Of a stretch of DNA of 64,000 nt, positions 44,420-52,336 are shown one piece after another (within the stretch, counting starts at the first letter, position 1; each line of letters starts with the position of its first letter). The position numbers and the translations under genes are program-made. Below the pieces are notes generated by a model. That model made no database searches, had not been told where the DNA came from, and worked only from the letters and a program-made list of their open reading frames with translations. Where the stretch lies: NCBI GenBank assembly GCA_947456965.1, contig CANGTU010000004.1:27591-91590 (forward strand). The letters are read 5' to 3'. Source of the DNA: Flavobacteriales bacterium. Its GTDB lineage: Bacteria > Bacteroidota > Bacteroidia > Flavobacteriales_D > Sanyastnellaceae.

Positions 44420-47400
44420 ATGAAGCTTACTACGCTATTTGCAGCATCATCATTAGCACTGGCGGGTATTTCCGGTTGGTACCTCTCCTCCGGTGAGGAG
44501 CTGAGGGCCGAATACCAGCCCCGCACGAAAAGCCCGGATGGATCTTTTCTTGATGCAGTGGATTACCTGCGCATCCTGAGGGGAAACATCGAGACCGGTA
44601 ACTTTGAGGTCTCTGACCAGATGGAAATGGCCGCGGCAGTGGCTGATTTTGACCGCCGTCACGAGGGTGAACGCTCTGTGGATATGAGTTGGTGGGAACT
44701 GGGGCCGAATAACGTGGGCGGACGCACCCGGGCCATCCTCGCTGTTACAGATCAGCTGATTTTCGCCGGATCTGTGACTGGAGGTCTTTACAAGTCGGTC
44801 AACGGCGGGAATAACTGGACTCGTGTCGAAGTCCTCGACTCGTTTGGAAAGACCATGGCAATCTCCTGCATTGACCAAACCGGAGATGGCACGATTTACA
44901 TCGGCACAGGGTCTCAGTTCGAACAGAATTTCGGCGGTGACGGCGGCAGTGCTGCCCTTGGCGTGGGACTCTTCCGTTCCACCGATCTGGGTGTGACCTG
45001 GGAGCTGGTACCTGGTACTGAGCCCACCCCGTTCAACAACGGTGCGAATTGGGCCTATATCAATGAGATGGCTGCTGATCCCAACGTTCCTTCGAGAATC
45101 TGGATCGTGGGCACCATGGGCAATGGCTATTATGATCCCAATTCCGGCGGCCTGAACTTCGATGTTGATGGCCTGCCCAACACTGCCGGGCATGATGTGA
45201 AGTGGGCCGTAGATGGCTCCTACTGCCTCATTGGTGTGGCTAACGGCAGGGTTTACAAGTCTGTCAATGGTAACAGTTTCTCACAAGTGGGCAGCGGCTT
45301 GCTTCAGAATAAGCAGCGTGTGCGTGTGGCTATTTCACCGGATGATGTGAACAAGGCCTATGTCCTCTATGCCCAAGGTGGTTTCATGGGCGGATTGTAC
45401 TACACGGCTGACGCAGGAAGCAACTGGGAACTCAAGTGGCCCTCCGGTACGGATGACATTTTCAGCGTTTTCGGCACTAACGGACAGGCCTACTATGATC
45501 TGGCTCTGATTGTAAAGCCCGGTGATCCCGGTACATGTTGGGTAGGTGGTGTCACTTTGTGGCAGGCCGGCGCCAATAACCAGCCGGAACAGATCGCTTT
45601 CAACTTCGATTTCGGTTCTTCTGAACTTTATGTACACTCTGATATTCACACCTTCGAAATTGCTCCGAACGGTGACTGGTACATAGGTTGTGATGGCGGA
45701 ATCTTTAAGTCCGTGAACAATGGTCAGACTTACACGGCCATGAACCGCGGGTACATCACCACGCAGTATTACGGTATCGGATTCAGTGGTGGCTATTCGG
45801 TCATCGGTGGAACGCAGGACAACGGTACGCACATCATCCCCGGAATGACAGATGAGACCAGTTTGGAAACTGATTCGTGGCAGCAGGGTATTCAGATTCA
45901 AGGGGGCGATGGTTTCCGCTGCGATCTGTCCAATGTGACTGTGCCTGATGTATCGGCCGGCTTCGCAACGAGCCAGTTTGGTGCTCTATCGCGGTATAAT
46001 GCACAAGGTTCCGGTGGTCCTTTTTACGATAATGAGATCATTAACGTCGCCGGCGATGATTTCGAAATAGGTCCGTTTTATTCCATTATCCGGCTCTATG
46101 AGAATACAGATGATGAAGATTCACAACAGAATGTCATCCTCTTCAATAACCGGAACACGGATCTCTTCAGCTACGAGGAAGATGGTGAAGTGATTTGGCT
46201 CGATACTGCGCTGTTCACGCAGAACATGACACTGCCTTTCGCTTATCGTTTCCCACTTGGCGATACCCTCAACTTCTGGCCTGAGCTGGTACGTCCGGAT
46301 ATCTGGTCCACTGAGGAACTGACTGTTGATCCCAACTACCCCTGGCTCGAACCTCAAGATCTGACCTCTACTGTGGATTCCTGCATCACCACCGAGATAC
46401 TGGTGGGCTTTGAGACGGTCATCGACCAGATTATTGAGGAAACTGTATGGGTATACTGGACCGATAGCGTATTCGTTCCGGAAATTGATGATTATTATGT
46501 GTTCAGCGATTCCACCGAGATCGTACTCGATACCGATACCACATATATCGACGTGCCGATCTATGAAACGGAGACGATCTGCACAACGTGGTACTTCTAT
46601 GCATCAGACGTGCTGAATAATGTGCGTGAGCAGTGGCTTGTACAGGATCCGTTCACTTCCATGCTGGTAGCGGGCTTTACTGGCTCTGAAGGAATCTGGA
46701 TAACCCGTCAGGCGTTGAATTTCAACGTATCACCCGATTGGTGGAAGATCAACAATGCACCAACAACCAGCGTGCGGGCCTTCGAGTTCTCACGTGATGG
46801 CAAAACGCTCTTCTACAGCAGTTGGGGCGGACAGCTTTTCCGGGTGGATAACCTGCACCTGCTCTGGAGTGCAGAGAATGTGGAGGATCTGGTGATTACT
46901 CAAATCGCTTCCAATGCGGGATCGGCCATCACGTCCATTGCTCAGGACCCGAATAATCCGAATCACTTGGTCTGTACCGTGGGCGGCTATGGTCAGCTCA
47001 CCGGAGGAAAGGTGAGAGAATCTTTCAATGCCATGTCTGCATCACCCACGTTCACCAACATCTGGGATTTCTCAGGGGATGATGCGGTGCTTGAACGTAT
47101 GCCTGTATTTGCCAGTGTGATTGACGTATCAGATCCGAGCGGTAATACGATTGTGGTGGGCACTGAGTTCGGTATCTGGGCCACGAATGATGGGGGCGAT
47201 TCCTGGAATCACACATCAGGCGTTTCCGATGGTATTCCGAGCTACCCTGAGGCTGGTCCTTCAGCAGGTACACTGAAGTACACTCCGGTGTTTGATCTGC
47301 GTCAGCAGCAAACCGGTATTCGTCCATATATGAATCCGACTAACTATGGAACCATCTTCGCCGGCACGCACGGGCGCGGAATATGGAGAAGCGATGATTT

Positions 47401-47701
47401 CTTCAGCGTGGATGTTGCGGAGAACGACATACCGGAGGTGAATCAGACCAGTTTGCTGATCTATCCGAATCCGACAATGGATGAGGCTTATATCGACATC
47501 AAACTGCGGGAGTCTGTGATCCATGCTGATATCCAGATATTCAGTGTGACGGGCCAAATGGTTCGTCAGATACGCACTAACCAGCTCAGCGCCGGAACTC
47601 ATAAGATTGCCCTTGAAGCACAGGAACTGGCTGCGGGCAACTACGTGGTCCGCTATATCGCCGGCTCTTCATCGGGCTCAGGTAAGCTCGTGAAGCGCTG
47701 A
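44420..47701 (+). CDS. Secreted BNR/sortilin-like propeller protein with type A type IX sorting domain
   Basis: The protein has 1093 residues. A short signal (MKLTTLFAASSLALAGISGW) precedes WWELGPNNVGGRTRAIL, the typical opening of Bacteroidota sortilin/BNR-propeller proteins. Repeated G.G.YKS.NGG..W blades follow (for example GGLYKSVNGGNNWTRVEVLD, GIFKSVNNGQTYTAM). Around residues 640-740 is an insertion rich in D, E, T, Y and V with two short Cys-containing turns. The last 85 residues are a type A type IX sorting domain (LLIYPNPTMDEAYIDI, FSVTGQMVRQI, SAGTHKIALE, GKLVKR). It is exported and then attached to lipopolysaccharide or released. No catalytic motif is seen. A terminator follows. 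Confidence 0.9.
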   Translation: MKLTTLFAASSLALAGISGWYLSSGEELRAEYQPRTKSPDGSFLDAVDYLRILRGNIETGNFEVSDQMEMAAAVADFDRRHEGERSVDMSWWELGPNNVGGRTRAILAVTDQLIFAGSVTGGLYKSVNGGNNWTRVEVLDSFGKTMAISCIDQTGDGTIYIGTGSQFEQNFGGDGGSAALGVGLFRSTDLGVTWELVPGTEPTPFNNGANWAYINEMAADPNVPSRIWIVGTMGNGYYDPNSGGLNFDVDGLPNTAGHDVKWAVDGSYCLIGVANGRVYKSVNGNSFSQVGSGLLQNKQRVRVAISPDDVNKAYVLYAQGGFMGGLYYTADAGSNWELKWPSGTDDIFSVFGTNGQAYYDLALIVKPGDPGTCWVGGVTLWQAGANNQPEQIAFNFDFGSSELYVHSDIHTFEIAPNGDWYIGCDGGIFKSVNNGQTYTAMNRGYITTQYYGIGFSGGYSVIGGTQDNGTHIIPGMTDETSLETDSWQQGIQIQGGDGFRCDLSNVTVPDVSAGFATSQFGALSRYNAQGSGGPFYDNEIINVAGDDFEIGPFYSIIRLYENTDDEDSQQNVILFNNRNTDLFSYEEDGEVIWLDTALFTQNMTLPFAYRFPLGDTLNFWPELVRPDIWSTEELTVDPNYPWLEPQDLTSTVDSCITTEILVGFETVIDQIIEETVWVYWTDSVFVPEIDDYYVFSDSTEIVLDTDTTYIDVPIYETETICTTWYFYASDVLNNVREQWLVQDPFTSMLVAGFTGSEGIWITRQALNFNVSPDWWKINNAPTTSVRAFEFSRDGKTLFYSSWGGQLFRVDNLHLLWSAENVEDLVITQIASNAGSAITSIAQDPNNPNHLVCTVGGYGQLTGGKVRESFNAMSASPTFTNIWDFSGDDAVLERMPVFASVIDVSDPSGNTIVVGTEFGIWATNDGGDSWNHTSGVSDGIPSYPEAGPSAGTLKYTPVFDLRQQQTGIRPYMNPTNYGTIFAGTHGRGIWRSDDFFSVDVAENDIPEVNQTSLLIYPNPTMDEAYIDIKLRESVIHADIQIFSVTGQMVRQIRTNQLSAGTHKIALEAQELAAGNYVVRYIAGSSSGSGKLVKR

Positions 47702-47727
47702 GTTCCGCTGAATAAAAAATGCAAAGC

Positions 47728-47756
47728 ACAGGGCCGTCCGAAAAGGGCGGCCCTGT
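47728..47756 (+). terminator. Hairpin terminator after the BNR protein gene
   Basis: ACAGGGCCGTCC (47728-47739) pairs with GGGCGGCCCTGT (47745-47756), one G-U pair, over a 5-nt loop. The T-tail is short (TTCGTTT), so termination may be incomplete. Confidence 0.7.
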
Positions 47757-47781
47757 TCGTTTGGCACAGGTCTGCTGCCTG

Positions 47782-47789
47782 TACTTTTG
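47782..47789 (+). promoter_or_regulatory. -7 element of gap (TACTTTTG, 5 nt before ATG)
   Basis: A full TAnnTTTG match is followed by 5 nt and then ATG 47795. Transcription would start at or next to the start codon. Confidence 0.55.
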
Positions 47790-47794
47790 CCGAT

Positions 47795-48808
47795 ATGGCC
47801 CGACCCCGTGTTGCAATCAATGGATTTGGAAGGATTGGCAGAACCCTCCTTCGTGAACTGATGCGGAGGGATACTTGCGATATCGTTGCCATCAATGATC
47901 TGGCTGACGCTCACACCATGGTGCACCTGTTCCGCTTCGACTCGGTGCACGGCAGATGGGGAGGTCATGCAACGGCAGGTGCGGAAGAAATCTCCCTCGA
48001 CGGTCGCTCTATTCGCTGGTCACGCCAAGCAAATCCCCAGTCGCTGGCATGGGGAGAACTGAGCGTGGATATCGTAGTGGAATGCACCGGACATGTGAAA
48101 ACGCGGGAAGGCCTGATGGGTCATCTCCACGCCGGTGCCAGAAAGGTATTACTCTCTGCTCCACCAGATGCGGAGGCCGGAGTGCCGATGGTGATTCCGG
48201 GAATCAATGATGAGGCCGGCATCTTTGCGCGTGCCTTGCTCTCGTGCGCATCCTGCACTACGAATAGCGCCGCACCCATGATTCAGCTTATAGATGAGCT
48301 CTGCGGTATAGAGAGCTGCTACGTCACCACGGTACATAGTTACACCGGTGATCAGCGGCTGCATGATGCTCCGCATAAAGATTTGCGGAGGGCGCGCGGA
48401 GCAGTTCAGTCTATTGTGCCCACCTCAACCGGCGCGGCCAAGGCCCTCACAGATGTGTTTCCTCATCTCGCAGAACGCATCGGAGGATGCGGTATTCGCG
48501 TGCCGGTGCCGGATGGCTCGCTCACCGATCTCACAGCCATGGTAAGGGCACCTCTCACTGCAGAGGAAATCAATGAAGCTTTCCGCGCTGCGTCAACTGG
48601 TCGCTGGAAGGGAATCCTGGAGGTGGCTGATGCGCCGGTTGTATCCCGCGATATTATCGGCAACCCGCACAGTTGCATCTTCGATACACCTCTCACCTCC
48701 GTCATCGGCAACATGGTGAAAATTGTGGGTTGGTATGACAATGAAACAGGATACTCCAATCGCCTTGCGGATGTTCTTCCACGATTTGCTGAAGCGGCGG
48801 TGGGTTAA
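47795..48808 (+). CDS. gap: Type I glyceraldehyde-3-phosphate dehydrogenase
   Basis: This glycolytic enzyme oxidises glyceraldehyde-3-phosphate to 1,3-bisphosphoglycerate. The protein has 337 residues. The NAD site AINGFGRIGRTLLRE, catalytic C154 in SCASCTTN and H181 in VTTVHSYTGDQ are present. The C-terminal WYDNETGYSNRL is canonical. The loop after the first beta strands reads AINDLADA, which is seen in both NAD- and NADP-using forms. HDAPHKDLRRARGA deviates slightly from the common DGPHKDLRRARAA, so it may be a second, gapB-like paralogue rather than the main glycolytic copy; the window cannot decide. Confidence 0.93.
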   Translation: MARPRVAINGFGRIGRTLLRELMRRDTCDIVAINDLADAHTMVHLFRFDSVHGRWGGHATAGAEEISLDGRSIRWSRQANPQSLAWGELSVDIVVECTGHVKTREGLMGHLHAGARKVLLSAPPDAEAGVPMVIPGINDEAGIFARALLSCASCTTNSAAPMIQLIDELCGIESCYVTTVHSYTGDQRLHDAPHKDLRRARGAVQSIVPTSTGAAKALTDVFPHLAERIGGCGIRVPVPDGSLTDLTAMVRAPLTAEEINEAFRAASTGRWKGILEVADAPVVSRDIIGNPHSCIFDTPLTSVIGNMVKIVGWYDNETGYSNRLADVLPRFAEAAVG

Positions 48809-48871
48809 TTTTTCCGAACTTCCTGCCGTGTCGTTTACTTCACGCTACCTTTCGAAACGCAACACACTGCC

Positions 48872-49519
48872 ATGATTCACGAGTTAAGCAAAAGCCATTC
48901 AATCTTCAGTCATTTCATCCGTGAAATCCGTGAGGTGGGCGTCCAGAATGATCCTATGCGCTTTCGTAAAAATCTGGAGCGCATCGGGGAGGTGATGGCT
49001 TATGAGATCTCCAGGACTCTGCTTTATGAGCCGGTACGTGTCACTACTCCGCTCGGTGAAGCCGAAGTGCATGTGCTTCGCGATCAGCCCGTGATATGCG
49101 CCATTTTACGTGCAGCTTTACCGATGCATCAAGGATTTCTGAACTTCTTCGACCGCGCTGAGTCGGGCTTTGCAGCAGCATATCGCAGGCACCACAAGGG
49201 TGGCGACTTTGAAATAGAAGTGGACTATACCAGTTCGCCGTCGCTCGAGGGCAAGATCCTGATTCTGGTGGATCCCATGCTCGCCACGGGCTCCAGTATT
49301 GAAATGGTGTACAAGCGATTGCTCCGCAAGGGCGTTCCGGCAGCGGTGCATGTAGCTTCTGCTATTGCCACGGATTCCGGTATCCAACATGTACGTTCCC
49401 GCCTGCCGGAGAATACTACCATTTGGGCCGGGGCAATTGACCACGAGCTCACTGCGCAGGCCTATATCGTTCCTGGATTGGGTGATGCAGGCGATCTGTG
49501 CTTCGGGAGGAAAGACTGA
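48872..49519 (+). CDS. upp: Uracil phosphoribosyltransferase
   Basis: This salvage enzyme makes UMP from uracil and PRPP. The protein has 215 residues. The PRPP-binding loop is ILVDPMLATGSS, and the C-terminal uracil-binding region YIVPGLGDAGDLCFG matches the family's G.GD.GDR(Y)FG, with C in place of the common R/Y. The early EISR block and VCAILRAALPM segment are as expected. A TACCTTTC element lies 18 nt upstream. It is the first gene of an operon with a membrane protein (1-nt overlap) and a HAD phosphatase, which would suit nucleotide salvage if the HAD enzyme acts on nucleotides. Confidence 0.94.
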   Translation: MIHELSKSHSIFSHFIREIREVGVQNDPMRFRKNLERIGEVMAYEISRTLLYEPVRVTTPLGEAEVHVLRDQPVICAILRAALPMHQGFLNFFDRAESGFAAAYRRHHKGGDFEIEVDYTSSPSLEGKILILVDPMLATGSSIEMVYKRLLRKGVPAAVHVASAIATDSGIQHVRSRLPENTTIWAGAIDHELTAQAYIVPGLGDAGDLCFGRKD

Positions 49520-49965
49520 TGTGGATCTATATCCTGAAGGTGATGGGGTGGTGGGGACTGGCGTGCGTGAAGTTCCTGTTTGTTCCTTTCTTTATGATTC
49601 ACTCCAGCAAGGAGCATTGGAGCTGGGGAGAGACTGTGCTGATCACCTCCTCAGGCGCGGCGGGCGGCGTGTTCATTTTCTTCCATCTGGGTGAGTACAT
49701 ATTCAATTGGTGGGCCAGGCAATTCGGGCGGAGCAAGCGAGTCATGACCCGGGGCCGCAGAATGATTATTCGGATCAAGTGGAAATGGGGGATCAAAGGG
49801 CTCATGCTCCTCAGCGGCCTCATCAGCGTGCCCGTGGCCTCCTTGCTGGCTGCCAAGTTTTACCGCCACAATCCGAATGCACTGCCCATGATGATCATCG
49901 CCTTCTTCCTCTGGGCCATTTTGCTCACCTCTGTGGCGTACTCCACCAAGTTGATCTTCACTTGA
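49519..49965 (+). CDS. Membrane protein of unknown function between upp and a HAD phosphatase
   Basis: The protein has 148 residues from ATG 49519, whose A is the last base of the upp stop (TGATG). Predicted membrane helices are MWIYILKVMGWWGLACVKFL with the following segment, ITSSGAAGGVFIFFHLGEYI, KGLMLLSGLISVPVASLLAA and MMIIAFFLWAILLTSVAYST. A cytoplasmic loop rich in K and R (RQFGRSKRVMTRGRRMIIRI) separates the second and third. I recognise no family. Its stop overlaps the TTG start of the HAD gene, so all three genes are translationally coupled. Confidence 0.8.
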   Translation: MWIYILKVMGWWGLACVKFLFVPFFMIHSSKEHWSWGETVLITSSGAAGGVFIFFHLGEYIFNWWARQFGRSKRVMTRGRRMIIRIKWKWGIKGLMLLSGLISVPVASLLAAKFYRHNPNALPMMIIAFFLWAILLTSVAYSTKLIFT

Positions 49966-50696
49966 AATATACCGATATCTTCTTCGATCTCGATGGTACC
50001 CTGTGGGACCTGAAGCGCAATACAAGGGTAGCCCTGGAGGCCTTGTTCAACGAGTATGCCGGATATTTCAATGGGGTGTCTTTCGATCATCTGTATGCGC
50101 GTTATCACCATCACAATGACCATGTGTGGGCACTTTACAGGGATGGGTTGATCGACAAGGAGGTACTCCGCGTAGTTCGGTTCGAGCGGACTTTTATGGA
50201 TTGTTCGATGGAAGTGAATCCGGATTTTGCCCGTGTATTTGCCAACCGCTTTCTCGAGGTCTGTCCAAGATTACCCCACCTTGTACCGGGAGCTATGGAA
50301 CTCCTGCAGCATCTGCACGGGCGTTACGCCATTCACATTATCACCAATGGCTTTCGTGAGGTACAGGGTTTCAAGCTAGCGGCCGGCGGTATCACGGACT
50401 TCTTCAGTCAAGTGATATACAGTGAAGTGGCCGGAGTGCGAAAGCCACACCGGGGCATCTTCGAACTGGCCTTCTCTCTTACACATGCCGATCCCTCCCG
50501 TTCGCTCATGGTAGGTGACGATTGGGAGGCCGATATTCTCGGAGCTCGTGATGCGGGCATGGATCAGGCATTTCTGACATCCACTGAAGAGTTGCTTCAT
50601 GAGTTGGGCACGGTCACCACCGATCGGCCGAGGCGTCACAATCATCAGCCCACGTATTCGCTGTCGAACCTCAGCCAGCTGCTCAACGTGCTCTAG
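49962..50696 (+). CDS. HAD-superfamily phosphatase (YjjG-like)
   Basis: The protein has 244 residues. HAD motif I is DIFFDLDGTLWD, motif II is ITNGF, the lysine region is VRKPHRGIFE and motif IV is MVGDDWEADILGARDAG. This matches YjjG-type nucleotide phosphatases, which act on pyrimidine nucleotides including non-canonical ones. With upp as the first gene of the operon, a nucleotide role is attractive but inferred. The start is TTG 49962, overlapping the previous stop by 4 nt; an upstream frame to 49707 is only a shadow of the membrane protein gene. Confidence 0.92.
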   Translation: MKYTDIFFDLDGTLWDLKRNTRVALEALFNEYAGYFNGVSFDHLYARYHHHNDHVWALYRDGLIDKEVLRVVRFERTFMDCSMEVNPDFARVFANRFLEVCPRLPHLVPGAMELLQHLHGRYAIHIITNGFREVQGFKLAAGGITDFFSQVIYSEVAGVRKPHRGIFELAFSLTHADPSRSLMVGDDWEADILGARDAGMDQAFLTSTEELLHELGTVTTDRPRRHNHQPTYSLSNLSQLLNVL

Positions 50697-50750
50697 GTTG
50701 CTCCGGATTACAAGCGATCATTGTCCGCCGCTGCTTACCTTTCGGCCATC

Positions 50751-51068
50751 ATGGAAAACAATAATCCCCAGCCCCAACTGAATATCGAACTCTCCGAGGA
50801 TGTCGCCCAAGGTGTGTATTCCAACCTGGCTGTGATCACCCATTCACCTGCTGAGTTTGTGCTTGACTTTATCCGGGTTATGCCTGGCATTCCCAAGGCG
50901 CGCGTGCAGTCGCGAATCATTCTCACACCTCAGCACGCCAAGCGGCTGATGAAGGCCATGGCCGAAAACATCGCCAAGTTCGAAAGCCAGCATGGGAAAA
51001 TAACCGATGCACCGGGGCCCGAGAATGTTTTTCCGATTCACTTCGGAGGGCCTCAGGGACAAGCCTGA
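50751..51068 (+). CDS. DUF3467 protein
   Basis: The protein has 105 residues from ATG 50751 (MENNNPQPQLNIELSEDVAQ). It shows the DUF3467 pattern: GVYSNLAVITHSPAEFVLDF, MPGIPKARVQSRIILTPQHA and AENIAKFES. The family is found in many bacteria, is small and cytoplasmic, and has no known function. TACCTTTC (50736-50743), a weaker -7 variant, ends 7 nt before the start. The gene ends 1 nt before the convergent dihydroorotase-like gene, so both rely on terminators not visible in the gap. Confidence 0.85.
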   Translation: MENNNPQPQLNIELSEDVAQGVYSNLAVITHSPAEFVLDFIRVMPGIPKARVQSRIILTPQHAKRLMKAMAENIAKFESQHGKITDAPGPENVFPIHFGGPQGQA

Positions 51069-51069
51069 C

Positions 51070-52305
51070 CTACCAGCTGAATACACGTCCTTTTAGTTCC
51101 TTCCCCATTGCGGGGAAGTTCAGGGAGCGGCTTTTCCATGACTCGCGTGTGAATGCAGTGGTGCCCGATGGACTAAATACGGTGAGGTCATCGGAATGTC
51201 CTTCTTCCACCACGTTAGCTGAAATGCCGAGGATGGCCGCCGGTCCTGACGAGAGGCAGTTCACAATGGTTTCCAGTTCCACCTTGTCTTCTGCAGCAGT
51301 GAGGGCTGTGTGGAACACCCCTTGAATCCCGGATATACCATAGCCGGCATAATCCCATTCGAGCACCTTGTGCTCATGATCTTCTGGTGAGTGGTCGCTG
51401 CAAATGGCGTCAATGGTGCCATCCTGCAGACCCTTGATGAGGGCTTTCCGGTCGGCGCTTCCGCGGAGTGGCGGAAGCACTTTCAGGTTGGTATCGAAGG
51501 AGTGGAGGTCCTCGTCGAGATAGAAGAGTTGGTGCGCGGCTACTGCGCACGTGACCTGAAGGCCAGAACGTTTGGCTTTGCGGATGAGGTCGACACTTCC
51601 CGCCGTGCTTATCAGCGATACGTGCATGCGGCCACCACAGTATCGCAGGATTTCGAGATCACGATGCAATCTGAGTTCCTCTGCCAGGGCAGGAATACCC
51701 CGCAGTCCGAGGGCTGTGCTGGATGCACCTTCATGCATCATGGCGCCGGGACTCACGCCGGGATCATGAGGGAAAGTCATGATCAACCCTCCAAAGTCAG
51801 CGGTGTACTCCAGCGCGCGCACGAGCAATTCGGTGCCGACAGGTGCCTTATCATCGGTAAATGCCACTGCACCTGCCCGATGCATATCGTACATCCCGGC
51901 GAGTTGTTTGCCTTCCAGGCCAGCACTCAATGCGCCGGTGGGGAGCACGCGCACTGGCAAACTTCTGCTGGATGAAAGCAGGTATTCAATGGCCGGCTTG
52001 CTATCCACCACGGGTTGAGTGGAAGGCATGAGGACCACGGTCCGAAACCCGCCTGCACGTGCAGCGGCTGCTCCGCTGAGAAGGTTTTCCTTCTGCTCCA
52101 TACCGGGATCCCGGAAGTTGGCCCTGAGATCAATCCATCCGGGAGATACAAAAAGGTCGTCCTCTTCGATAACGCGCGCACCTGAGACCTTCAGTGAACG
52201 GCCGATACCTGCAATCCTTCCGCGTTGCAGGTGAATGTCAACGCGCTTGCCGTGATGAGATGAGGCGGGGTCCAGCACACGGGCAGATCTGATCAGGATG
52301 TTCAT
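51070..52305 (-). CDS. Dihydroorotase-like amidohydrolase with degenerate metal ligands
   Basis: The 411-residue protein has the fold-level features of type I dihydroorotase (DPASSHHGKRVDIHLQRGRI opening, SPGWIDL, FRDPG, KENLLSGAAAARAGGF, MPSTQP). The metal ligands are largely missing, however: the HxH of PG(L/W)ID(M/L)HxHFR is replaced by R61-A-N63. The later H-x-x-H-x-ST motif keeps only H228 (MHVSLIST, L231), and DHAPH is reduced to DHSPE. D304 remains. I recall Bacteroidota paralogues with this change, and inactive dihydroorotases elsewhere act as partners of aspartate transcarbamoylase, so a non-catalytic role is likely. It follows the BatA-like gene by 31 nt. Confidence 0.82.
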   Translation of the reverse strand: MNILIRSARVLDPASSHHGKRVDIHLQRGRIAGIGRSLKVSGARVIEEDDLFVSPGWIDLRANFRDPGMEQKENLLSGAAAARAGGFRTVVLMPSTQPVVDSKPAIEYLLSSSRSLPVRVLPTGALSAGLEGKQLAGMYDMHRAGAVAFTDDKAPVGTELLVRALEYTADFGGLIMTFPHDPGVSPGAMMHEGASSTALGLRGIPALAEELRLHRDLEILRYCGGRMHVSLISTAGSVDLIRKAKRSGLQVTCAVAAHQLFYLDEDLHSFDTNLKVLPPLRGSADRKALIKGLQDGTIDAICSDHSPEDHEHKVLEWDYAGYGISGIQGVFHTALTAAEDKVELETIVNCLSSGPAAILGISANVVEEGHSDDLTVFSPSGTTAFTRESWKSRSLNFPAMGKELKGRVFSW

Positions 52306-52336
52306 GGTGCAGGGTGATGAGAGGTGTTCATGGTTG

